NCBI RefSeq assembly: GCF_001429625.1
Contig: NZ_LMSU01000002.1
Coordinates: forward strand, 620,001 to 684,000
Direction: 5' to 3'
Origin: Nocardioides sp. Soil805
GTDB taxonomy: Bacteria; Actinomycetota; Actinomycetes; Propionibacteriales; Nocardioidaceae
Length of the DNA stretch: 64,000 nucleotides
Shown: in pieces, positions 8,639 through 17,656 of the stretch
Layout: each line of letters begins with the position of its first letter
Position numbering within the stretch: position 1 is the first letter of the stretch
The notes under the pieces: model-generated
Told to the model about the DNA's origin: nothing
The model's database searches: none
The model's input: only the letters and a program-made list of their open reading frames with translations
Program-made: the position numbers and the translations under genes

Positions 8639-10003
8639 TCAGGCGGCCGGACGGCCCGCCACGGTGGGCAGCCCGGTCGAGGCGACCTCGTCCCAGTCGT
8701 CGGTGACGAGCACGACGTCGCGTCCGTGACGGGCGAGCAGGCTGGCGGCGATGGCGGCCCGGAAGCCGCTCCTGCAGTGCACCCAGACCTGGCCGGACGG
8801 GAGGCGCGGGATCGCCGCGTCGAGGTCGTGCAGCGGGACGTGGAGCGAGTCGGGGAGGTGGCAGGCGCGGTACTCGGCGTCGAGGCGCACGTCGAGGGTG
8901 ACCTTGTCGGCGTCGCGAGGTCCGACGGAGCGGGCGTAGGTCGCCCAGTCCGCCACGCGGTAGTCCGTGCTGTCGGCCCACCGCGTGACCGGGCCCAGCC
9001 GGTGGGTCGCCCGGACCGTGACCCCGATCTGCGCGAGGTCGTGCACGCCGGCGGCGAGGTCGTCGGGGGAGTCGCTGACCAGCACGACGTCGGCGCCCCA
9101 CGGCACCAGCCACCCGGCGTACGTCGCGAACTGCGGGCAGTCCTCGATGTTGACCGACCCGGTGAGGTGGGCGCGGGCGAAGTCGTGGCGTCGTCGCAGG
9201 TCGATGACCCACGAGCCGCCGCGGACGGCCTCGTGCACCGCGTCCTCGTCGACCTCGCTGGGCGGCAGGTCCGGTGTCGCGCCGGCGCCGGCCCGGTTGA
9301 GCGAGGCCATGTGGCGGTAGTAGCGGGGGACCGGGCCGAAACCGGCGACCAGGTCCTCGACGTACGCGTTGCGAGGCGTCCAGAGCACGGGGTTGGCGAC
9401 GCGCTCGTCCCCGATCGTGCCGTGGACGCTGCCCTCGGGCGTCGAGGCCGCGCAGAAGCTGCCGAACCCGTGGGTCGGGTGCAGGCCGACGACGTCGTCG
9501 AGGGCGCCGAGCTGGCGGGCGCTCTCCCACTGGGCCCGCCCCATCATCCGGCTCAGCAGCGGGTCGACGAGGTCCGTGCGGCCGACGGTGCCGTGCAGCA
9601 GGCTGCCGCCGGAGAACACCGTGCGGGCGCCGGACTCGGGGTCGGTCACCAGGAACGACTGGTGGTGCAGGGTGTGGCCCGGCGTGGAGAGCACCTGGAC
9701 GACCAGGTCGCCGACGCCGAGGATGTCGCCGCCCCGCACGCCGGTGCGGTCGACGTGCACGCGCTCGTCGGCGGAGAGCCAGTACTCCGCTCCGTGTCGA
9801 CGGGCCAGGCCCGGGGCGCCCGAGACGTAGTCGTTGTGCACGTGGGTGTCGGCCACGGCGGCGATGCGGACGCCGGCCTCCTCTGCCGCCAGCTCGAGCG
9901 GGCGGACGTCCCGCGGCGGGTCCACGACCAGGGCGTGGTGCCCGTCGTGGACCAGGTGTGCGCGGTTCCCGAGCTCCGGGACCTCGACGACGACGACCTC
10001 CAT
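8639..10003 (-). CDS. Persulfide dioxygenase-rhodanese fusion (CstB-like)
   Basis: Protein of 454 residues. The N-terminal metallo-beta-lactamase domain (1-240) has the THVHND metal motif near residue 55 and a later STPGHTLHHQS. Two rhodanese domains follow: the first (about 250-340, WVIDLRRRHDFARAHLTGSVN) has no catalytic Cys, and the second has VHCRSGFR with Cys 410. This MBL/inactive rhodanese/active rhodanese order is that of CstB, which oxidises persulfides and moves sulfur to sulfite. ATG 10003 has a GGAG/AGGGGGA site; the earlier frame start lacks one. An AT-rich stretch unlike its surroundings (10020-10050) probably holds the promoter. Confidence 0.85.
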   Translation of the reverse strand: MEVVVVEVPELGNRAHLVHDGHHALVVDPPRDVRPLELAAEEAGVRIAAVADTHVHNDYVSGAPGLARRHGAEYWLSADERVHVDRTGVRGGDILGVGDLVVQVLSTPGHTLHHQSFLVTDPESGARTVFSGGSLLHGTVGRTDLVDPLLSRMMGRAQWESARQLGALDDVVGLHPTHGFGSFCAASTPEGSVHGTIGDERVANPVLWTPRNAYVEDLVAGFGPVPRYYRHMASLNRAGAGATPDLPPSEVDEDAVHEAVRGGSWVIDLRRRHDFARAHLTGSVNIEDCPQFATYAGWLVPWGADVVLVSDSPDDLAAGVHDLAQIGVTVRATHRLGPVTRWADSTDYRVADWATYARSVGPRDADKVTLDVRLDAEYRACHLPDSLHVPLHDLDAAIPRLPSGQVWVHCRSGFRAAIAASLLARHGRDVVLVTDDWDEVASTGLPTVAGRPAA

Positions 10004-10091
10004 GACGCTCCCCCTGCTCCTCAAAGTCAACTAACTCACTCATATTAAACCAGAGAGGGTCATGGTGGGTGGAGGCGTGCGGGGTGTCGCC

Positions 10092-10967
10092 TCAGCGTCG
10101 GCGCGGGCGCACGAGGTGGGTCCGCGCCGTGGCGACGACGGCCTCGGTCAGCGCGGCCAGCGGGGCGGACGCGATCCGCCAGTGCTGCCAGTGGAGCGGC
10201 ACGTCGAGGTGTCGTCCGCCCGCGACCTCGACGAGGGCGCCGCTGTCGAGGTGCTCCGCGGCGAGCAGCTCGGGGATCGCGCCCCAGCCGAGGCCGGCCC
10301 GGATCGCGGCCAGGTAGCCGTCGCCGGCGCTCACCGTGTGGACCGTGCCGGTGATGGCGCGACTGGTCGCCCGCGACACGAGCTGTGCCGGGATCTCGTC
10401 GGTGGCGTGGAACCTCGCCCGGGGGGCCGCGGCCAGGCTGCGGGTGTCGGTGATCCCCAGGCCCGGTGCCGCGACGGCGCGGTAGCGCAGGGACCCGAGC
10501 GGCACCGACCGGCAGCCTTGGACGGGTTCGCCGGCCGTGGTGACCGCCCCCATCACCGCCCCGGCCCGCAGCAGGGCCGCGGTGTGGTTCTCGTCGTCGA
10601 CCCGGACGTCGTACGCCGTCCCGGTCCCGGCGCCGGCCACCCGCAGCGCCTCCACGAACCACGTCGACACCGAGTCGGCGTTGGCGGCGATCGACAAGGT
10701 GGCGTGGCTCTCGCGCTGGTGCAGCACGGCCTCGGTGTCGGCCTCGAGCTCGGCGACCTGGCGGGCGAGCCGGACGAGGTGCTCGCCGGCGCTCGTCGCC
10801 GTGCACGGGCGGGTGCGACGCACGAGCACGGCGCCGGCGACGTTCTCCAGGGAGCGGACGCGCTGGGACACCGCTGAGGGCGTCAGGTGCAGCGCGCGAG
10901 CGGCCGACTCGAAGGATCCGGACTCGACGACAGCGGCGAGGGCAGCCAGCTGGGCACGGTCGTACAT
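10092..10967 (-). CDS. lysG: LysR-family regulator of the lysine/arginine exporter (LysG/ArgP type)
   Basis: LysR-type regulator of 291 residues: HTH at 1-60 (SFESAARALHLTPSAVSQRVRSLE), then the effector domain. The N-terminus (MYDRAQLAALAAVVESGSFE) is typical of ArgP/LysG, which sense lysine or arginine and activate a divergent exporter. It is divergent from the LysE gene with 70 bp between the start codons. Confidence 0.88.
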   Translation of the reverse strand: MYDRAQLAALAAVVESGSFESAARALHLTPSAVSQRVRSLENVAGAVLVRRTRPCTATSAGEHLVRLARQVAELEADTEAVLHQRESHATLSIAANADSVSTWFVEALRVAGAGTGTAYDVRVDDENHTAALLRAGAVMGAVTTAGEPVQGCRSVPLGSLRYRAVAAPGLGITDTRSLAAAPRARFHATDEIPAQLVSRATSRAITGTVHTVSAGDGYLAAIRAGLGWGAIPELLAAEHLDSGALVEVAGGRHLDVPLHWQHWRIASAPLAALTEAVVATARTHLVRPRRR

Positions 10968-11037
10968 GAAGCCATGCTAAGCAATGCCGCATTTCTTTCG
11001 CTGGACTGCATCTGGATCCCCCACCTACGGTCGTGAC

Positions 11038-11646
11038 GTGCTCACCACCGTCCTGGCCGGCCTCCTCGCCGGCCTCTCCCTGATCGTCGCCATCGGGGCG
11101 CAGAACGCCTTCGTGCTCCGGCAGGGGATCCGCCGCGAGCACGTAGGCGCGGTGGCACTGCTGTGCTCGTGCGCAGATGCGGCCCTGATCCTCGCCGGCG
11201 TGACCGGCATCGGGACGATCGTGGAGCGGGCGCCGGTCGTGCTCGACGTCGTGCGGTGGGCGGGGGCGGCGTTCCTGATGGCCTACGCCGTGCTGGCGCT
11301 GCGGCGCGCTGTGCGTCCCGGCGAGCTGCACGCCGCGACCGGCGGGGCGCGGGTCGGGCTGCGACCGGTGCTCACCACCGCGGCGGCACTGACCTTCCTC
11401 AACCCGCACGTCTACCTCGACACGGTGCTGCTGCTCGGGTCGCTCGCCAACCAGCACGGCGACGACGGGCGCTGGGCCTTCGCGCTGGGGGCGGTGCTCG
11501 GCAGCTTCCTGTGGTTCTTCGGCCTGGCGTACGGCGCGCGACGGCTCGCGCCGCTCTTCGCCCGGCCCTCCGCCTGGCGGGTCCTCGACGGGCTCATCGC
11601 CGTGATCATGGCGGCCATCGCGCTGTCCCTCGTGCTGGGCGGCTGA
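11038..11646 (+). CDS. lysE: LysE/ArgO-family basic amino acid exporter
   Basis: Membrane protein of 202 residues with about six hydrophobic segments. LSLIVAIGAQNAFVLRQGIRREH near the start and TFLNPHVYLDTVLLLGS in the middle are the LysE family signatures. It exports lysine and/or arginine under control of the divergent lysG. GTG 11038 is chosen: the frame upstream is not LysE-like, and TACGGT (11026-11031) ends 6 nt before the GTG, suggesting a leaderless message. Confidence 0.9.
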   Translation: MLTTVLAGLLAGLSLIVAIGAQNAFVLRQGIRREHVGAVALLCSCADAALILAGVTGIGTIVERAPVVLDVVRWAGAAFLMAYAVLALRRAVRPGELHAATGGARVGLRPVLTTAAALTFLNPHVYLDTVLLLGSLANQHGDDGRWAFALGAVLGSFLWFFGLAYGARRLAPLFARPSAWRVLDGLIAVIMAAIALSLVLGG

Positions 11647-11684
11647 GTGTCGGTCGGCCCTACGCCGGTCGTTAGGGTGCCGTC

Positions 11685-12566
11685 GTGGTCTCCCTCTCCC
11701 CGCGCCGGCTCGTCTCCGCCGCGCGTCGCCGCGTCCGCCCGCCCGCAGCCGAGCCCGTCGTACCGTCCGCGGAGCCGACTCCCGAGCAGCGTCGCCGCGA
11801 GCGGCGCCGGCGCCTGCGCGCGATGAGCCTCACCGAGCTGGCCGAGGAGTTCGGCACCGACAAGTGGGGCGTCCATCGCTACACCCCGCACTACCAGCGG
11901 CACCTGGAGCACCTGAGGCGCCGCGAGTTCACCCTGCTGGAGATCGGCGTGGGCGGGTACACGCGGCGCAAGCGCAGCGGCGCCTCCCTGAAGATGTGGC
12001 GCTGGTTCTTCCCGCGGGCGACCATCGTGGGACTGGACATCGAGGACAAGTCGTTCATCGACCAGGGTCCGATCGTGACCTACCGCGGCGACCAGACCGA
12101 TCCCGACGTCTTCCGCCGGATCTTCGAGGAGCGGGGCGTGCCGATGGTCGTCGTCGACGACGGCAGCCACGTGCCGGCCCACGTCCGCGAGACGTTCGCG
12201 ATCGTCTTCCCGCTGCTCCCCGACGGGGCGATCTACTGCATCGAGGACACCCAGACGTCCTACTGGCCCGCCTGGGGCGGCCAGCTCGACCCCCGCGCCC
12301 GCGGCACGTCGATGGACATGGTCAAGGACCTCGTCGACGGCCTCAACCACGAGGAGCTCCTCGTCGAGGGCTACGAGCCGAGCTACACCGACACCCACGT
12401 GCGAGCCGTGCACTGCTACCACAACCTCGTGGTCATCGAGAAGGGCGAGAACCGGGAGGGGACCAATCGCGACGCCAGCGCAGGCCACTTCCACGGCACG
12501 TCCCCGGACCCGGCCGCGCCGGGTGGGTCCGACCCGTCCGGTGCGACGTCGGGGGTGACCTCGTGA
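11685..12566 (+). CDS. Class I SAM-dependent methyltransferase (macrocin O-methyltransferase-like)
   Basis: Protein of 293 residues. After a basic N-terminal tail (about 50 residues) comes LAEEFGTDKWGVHRYTPHYQRHLE, a feature of the sugar O-methyltransferases of macrolide and mycinose type and their relatives, then LLEIGVGGYTRRKRSGASLKMW (SAM-binding glycine motif), GLDIEDKS and VVVDDGSH with metal-like acidic residues. The C-terminal 30 residues are Ser/Gly/Pro rich. The substrate is unknown. A TAGGGT box (11673-11678) lies 6 nt before the GTG. It overlaps the ATP-grasp gene by GTGA. Confidence 0.78.
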   Translation: MVSLSPRRLVSAARRRVRPPAAEPVVPSAEPTPEQRRRERRRRLRAMSLTELAEEFGTDKWGVHRYTPHYQRHLEHLRRREFTLLEIGVGGYTRRKRSGASLKMWRWFFPRATIVGLDIEDKSFIDQGPIVTYRGDQTDPDVFRRIFEERGVPMVVVDDGSHVPAHVRETFAIVFPLLPDGAIYCIEDTQTSYWPAWGGQLDPRARGTSMDMVKDLVDGLNHEELLVEGYEPSYTDTHVRAVHCYHNLVVIEKGENREGTNRDASAGHFHGTSPDPAAPGGSDPSGATSGVTS

Positions 12567-13423
12567 CGGTGCTGCTGGCGACGTACGACGGGATGCCCGA
12601 CGGGGAGCCGGGTGCCCCGGCACTCGATGCCGCCCTCGCCGAGCGCGGCATCGACGCCCGCTGGGCGGTCTGGGACGACCCGTCGGTCGACTGGGACGGT
12701 GCCGACCTCGTCGTGGTCCGGTCCACCTGGGACTACGCCACGCGCGCCGAGGAGTTCCTCGCCTGGACCCGGTCGCTCGACCAGTCGCGCCTCCTCAACG
12801 GCGCCGACGTCTTCGCGTGGAACCACGACAAGGCCTACCTCGTCGACCTCGGGCCGCTGCCCGTCGTCCCCACCCGGCTCGCGTCGTCGCAGGCGGAGTA
12901 CGCCGCCGCGATCGAGGAGTTCGGGACCGTGGTGGTCAAGCCCCGCGTCAGCGCCGGAGGAGCGGGGCTCATCGTCGTGTCCGACCCGCTCGACTCCCGC
13001 CTCGGCCAGACGCTCCGCAGCCACCCGTCGTACCCACCCGTCGGCGGACCGTGGATCGCGCAGCCGCTGATCGCGTCGGTGCGCACCCGGGGAGAGGTGT
13101 CGCTCTTCCTCCTCGGGGGCCGGGTGATCTCCCAGGTCGACAAGCTGCCCGCCGGCGACGAGGTCCGCGTGCACGAGGAGTTCGGCGGGGCCTCGCGGCC
13201 GGTGCCGATCGATCCGGCGATCGCCGAGTTCGCCGCGACGGTCGACGCCTGGCTGGCCGCGCGCTTCGGGCGCCCGCTCGACTACGTGCGCGTCGACCTC
13301 CTCCAGCACGAGGACGAGTGGGTCGTCTCCGAGCTCGAGCTGATCGAGCCCGGCCTCTACCTCGACGTGCTGCCCGACAACGCCGGGCCCTTCGCCGACC
13401 TCGTCGCGGCCCGGCTCGGCTGA
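12563..13423 (+). CDS. ATP-grasp domain protein (RimK/glutathione synthetase-like)
   Basis: Protein of 286 residues. It has a short N-terminal domain (VLLATYDG...LVVVRSTWDYATRAEEFLAW), a nucleotide-binding ATP-grasp region (VVVKPRVSAGGAGL, WIAQPLIASVRTRGEVSLFLLGG) and the C-terminal metal site (VRVDLLQHEDEWVVSELELIEPGLYLD). It belongs to the COG0189-type group that forms amide or ester bonds with ATP. The start GTG 12563 overlaps the methyltransferase stop (GTGA), so the two proteins are translationally coupled and likely act on one small molecule. The product is unknown. Confidence 0.8.
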   Translation: MTVLLATYDGMPDGEPGAPALDAALAERGIDARWAVWDDPSVDWDGADLVVVRSTWDYATRAEEFLAWTRSLDQSRLLNGADVFAWNHDKAYLVDLGPLPVVPTRLASSQAEYAAAIEEFGTVVVKPRVSAGGAGLIVVSDPLDSRLGQTLRSHPSYPPVGGPWIAQPLIASVRTRGEVSLFLLGGRVISQVDKLPAGDEVRVHEEFGGASRPVPIDPAIAEFAATVDAWLAARFGRPLDYVRVDLLQHEDEWVVSELELIEPGLYLDVLPDNAGPFADLVAARLG

Positions 13424-13454
13424 GTCGGTCGGCCGGCGCTGGCAGGCTGGGCGC

Positions 13455-13919
13455 ATGGACCACACCTACGAGCTCGACCTGGAGTGGCGCGGCAACCGCG
13501 GCACCGGGACCAGCGGCTACCGCGACTACGCGCGCGACGTGGTGTTGCGGGCCTCCGGGAAGCCGGAGCTCGAGGGCTCGGCCGACCCGACCTTCCGCGG
13601 CGACGCGTCCCGGTGGAACCCCGAGGAGCTGCTCGTGGCGGCACTGGCCCAGTGCCACCTGCTGTCCTACCTGCACATGGCGGTCACCCACGGCGTCGTC
13701 GTCACGGCGTACGCCGACTCGCCCGTCGGGACGATGGCGCAGCAGGGGATCGGCGGACACTTCACCCGGGTCCTGCTCCGACCGGTGGTCACGGTGGCCG
13801 AGGCGTCGCAGGTCGAGACCGCCCGCCGCATCCACCGCGAGGCGGGCGAGGCGTGCTTCATCGCGTCCTCGGTCAACTTCCCGGTCGACCACGAGCCGAC
13901 CATCCGCGTCGCCGGCTGA
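13455..13919 (+). CDS. OsmC family protein
   Basis: Protein of 154 residues. The two redox cysteines of the family are visible: Cys 67 in ALAQCHLLSYLH and Cys 134 in GEACFIASSVNFPV, within the usual N-terminal Arg/Glu setting (WNPEELLVAALAQC). OsmC/Ohr proteins reduce organic hydroperoxides using dithiols. The YciT-like sequence fits the OsmC subgroup better than Ohr. An OhrR-like regulator is in this window at 38.7 kb but is not adjacent. Confidence 0.88.
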   Translation: MDHTYELDLEWRGNRGTGTSGYRDYARDVVLRASGKPELEGSADPTFRGDASRWNPEELLVAALAQCHLLSYLHMAVTHGVVVTAYADSPVGTMAQQGIGGHFTRVLLRPVVTVAEASQVETARRIHREAGEACFIASSVNFPVDHEPTIRVAG

Positions 13920-13923
13920 GGCG

Positions 13924-13985
13924 TTTGCACTCGCCGGGGTCGAGTGCTAAACATGACGCTGGCACTCTCATCAGGAGAGTGACAA
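13924..13985 (+). promoter_or_regulatory. Two CIRCE operators over the groEL promoter
   Basis: CIRCE 1 is TTTGCACTC-N9-GAGTGCTAA (13924-13950), one base from the consensus TTAGCACTC arm. CIRCE 2 is the weaker CTGGCACTC-N9-GAGTGACAA (13959-13985). A promoter TTGCAC (13925-13930), 17-nt spacer, TAAACA (13948-13953) is embedded in CIRCE 1, so HrcA binding would block RNA polymerase. CIRCE 2 would lie in the transcribed leader. Confidence 0.88.
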
Positions 13986-14110
13986 CTCGGCATCGGTGAC
14001 GCTGAGGCTCGCGCGTCGACGGGTATGGTCCGTCGGGCCGTGCGGGTCGTCCGTCGCGGGCAGCCCACCGACGCCACACACCACAGACTCATTCCGAAGG
14101 AAATCGCTGA

Positions 14111-15748
<1,638 letters not shown>

Positions 15749-15809
15749 GCGAAAGCGAAGAAGCGAGGACTCAGTTGAGTCCAGCTCCCACCGCTCCACC
15801 AGCTCCACC

Positions 15810-15843
15810 AGCAAGGCCCTCACCTCCGGGTGGGGGCCTTGCT
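15810..15843 (+). terminator. Strong hairpin after groEL
   Basis: AGCAAGGCCC-T-CACC (15810-15824), loop TCCG, GGTG-G-GGGCCTTGCT (15829-15843): a 15-bp stem with one T-G wobble. It lies 60 bp after the groEL stop and before ridA. No T-run follows, typical of high-GC genomes. Confidence 0.75.
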
Positions 15844-15906
15844 CCGTCTCCGGAGCCACCCGCAAACCACGTGCCGGTCCGGCGGGACCGGTGGCACAGT
15901 GCCGCC

Positions 15907-16299
15907 ATGAGCCCCGTCGAGCTGCTCCGGTCCTCGTCCCTGTCGGACTCCGTGCCCTACGCCTACGCGTCCCGGGTCGGGGAGCTCGTCCTCACCGCCG
16001 GCGCCTGCCCGCTCGACGACGCGGGTGAGGTCGTGGCGCCGGGCGACGTGACGGCCCAGGCCACCCGGGTGATGGCCAACCTCGTCACCGCCCTGGCCGA
16101 CGCCGGGTGCCGGCTCGAGGACGTCGCCCGGACCACGGTGTACGTCGCCTCCTCCGACCGCGCCGACCTGGTGGCCGCCTGGGAGGTCGTGCGTGCCGCG
16201 TTCGGCGACCACGACGCCCCCAGCACCCTGCTCGGGGTCGCGCTGCTCGGCTACCCCGACCAGCTCGTCGAGGTCGAGGCGATCGCTGCCCGTCGGTGA
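15907..16299 (+). CDS. RidA family protein
   Basis: Protein of 130 residues of the YjgF/YER057c/UK114 family, which hydrolyses reactive enamine/imine intermediates. Visible: SDSVPYAYASRVGELVLTAGACPLD, VMANLVTALADAGCRLEDVARTTVYVA (the Arg that anchors the carboxylate is in VARTTVYV), and PDQLVEVEAIAAR. ATG 15907 is chosen over an upstream start because the frame before it is unrelated and CACAGT ends 6 nt before the ATG. The spacer to narK holds a long inverted repeat. Confidence 0.85.
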   Translation: MSPVELLRSSSLSDSVPYAYASRVGELVLTAGACPLDDAGEVVAPGDVTAQATRVMANLVTALADAGCRLEDVARTTVYVASSDRADLVAAWEVVRAAFGDHDAPSTLLGVALLGYPDQLVEVEAIAARR

Positions 16300-16357
16300 C
16301 GTCGGCGCGCGGTGCTGGTCGCCGCGGCGGGCGGGACGAAAGGCCCTGTCTCGCGAC

Positions 16358-16389
16358 CGCCCCGGTGCTCGATGGTGGACACCGGGGCG
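16358..16389 (+). terminator. Perfect 10-bp inverted repeat upstream of narK
   Basis: CGCCCCGGTG (16358-16367), 12-nt loop, CACCGGGGCG (16380-16389). It lies between the ridA stop and the narK start, followed by TAGTCA (16400-16405), which could be a -10 box. It may terminate ridA or be an operator for the nar operon; the sequence does not decide. Confidence 0.5.
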
Positions 16390-16426
16390 CACCAGGCGCT
16401 AGTCATGGACCACGGGGAGGCGCCAG

Positions 16427-17656
16427 ATGGGCTCACGACGCGGCACGGGCACGACGCGGGACACAGGCGGTCCCTGGCTGATGCTGACCGTGGCCACGCT
16501 GGGGTTCGCCGTGAACTTCTGGGCGTGGGCGCTCATCAGCCCGCTCGGCCCGATGTTCCGCAAGACCGGGGCGCTGGGCGACCTGTCCGAGTCTGACGTC
16601 GCCCTGCTCGTGGCGGTCCCGGTCATCGTCGGGTCCCTGGGCCGGATCGTCGTCGGCGCACTGACCGACCGCTACGGCGGCCGGGTGATGTTCCCTCTGG
16701 TCTCCGCGGCCACGGTCGTCCCGGTGCTCTTCATCGGGTTCGTGGCCATCGACTCCTACACCCTGCTGCTCGTCGGCGGGTTCTTCCTCGGGATCGGCGG
16801 CACCGCCTTCGCCGTGGGTGTCCCGTTCGTCAACGCGTGGTTCCCGCCGGAGCGGCGCGGGCTGGCGATCGGCATCTTCGGGGCGGGCATGGGAGGCACG
16901 GCCATCAGCGCCCTCACCACGGTCAAGCTCTTCGAGCGGGGCGAGACGCTGCCGTTCGTCCTCACCGCGGCCGTGCTCGCGACGTACGCCGTCGTGGCCT
17001 GGGTGCTGCTGCGCGACGCCCCGGGTCGGGTGGTCCCGACGACGAGCCTGGGGTCGCGCCTGGCCGCCAACAGCCGGCTGCCGATCACCTGGCAGGCCTG
17101 CATCCTGTACGCCGTCGCGTTCGGCGGCTACGTCGCGTTCTCGGTCTACCTCCCGGCGTACCTCATCAACGCCCACGGACTGACGCCGGCCGACGCCGCC
17201 AACCGGATGGCCGGCTTCGTGGTCGTGGCGGTCGTGTGCCGTCCCCTCGGCGGGGCGGTGTCCGACCGGATCGGCCCCATCCCGGTGCTGGCCGCGGTCT
17301 ACGGCCTGGTGACGCTGTGCGCGGCCGTGGCGGCCGGCACCCCTCCGCTGGCCGGCCTCGGCACCGTCGCGTTCCTGGCCGTGGCCGCGGCCCTCGGCGC
17401 CGGCAGCGGGGCCGTCTTCGCCCTGATCGCCCGGGTGACGGAGCCGGCGCGCGTCGGCGGGGTGACCGGGCTCGTCGGCGCGGCCGGAGGGCTCGGCGGG
17501 TTCGTGCCCCCGCTGCTCATGGGCTACGTCTACGGCCAGACCGACTCCTACGCCATCGGCCTATGGCTGCTGGCGATCACCGCCGCGCTGACGCTGGCGA
17601 TGACGCTCACCGTCGTGCGCAGGACCGCCCAGGCACGCGAAGGAGTCGCCGCATGA
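16427..17656 (+). CDS. narK: Nitrate/nitrite MFS transporter NarK
   Basis: MFS protein of 409 residues with about 12 membrane helices. The two inter-helix motifs GRIVVGALTDRYGGR and RPLGGAVSDRIG and the nitrate signature glycine blocks (GGFFLGIGGTAFAVGVPFVNAWFPPERRG and GLVGAAGGLGGFVPPLLMG) identify the nitrate-nitrite porter group. It probably moves nitrate in and nitrite out for the downstream reductase. Its stop overlaps the narG start (ATGA). Confidence 0.93.
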   Translation: MGSRRGTGTTRDTGGPWLMLTVATLGFAVNFWAWALISPLGPMFRKTGALGDLSESDVALLVAVPVIVGSLGRIVVGALTDRYGGRVMFPLVSAATVVPVLFIGFVAIDSYTLLLVGGFFLGIGGTAFAVGVPFVNAWFPPERRGLAIGIFGAGMGGTAISALTTVKLFERGETLPFVLTAAVLATYAVVAWVLLRDAPGRVVPTTSLGSRLAANSRLPITWQACILYAVAFGGYVAFSVYLPAYLINAHGLTPADAANRMAGFVVVAVVCRPLGGAVSDRIGPIPVLAAVYGLVTLCAAVAAGTPPLAGLGTVAFLAVAAALGAGSGAVFALIARVTEPARVGGVTGLVGAAGGLGGFVPPLLMGYVYGQTDSYAIGLWLLAITAALTLAMTLTVVRRTAQAREGVAA

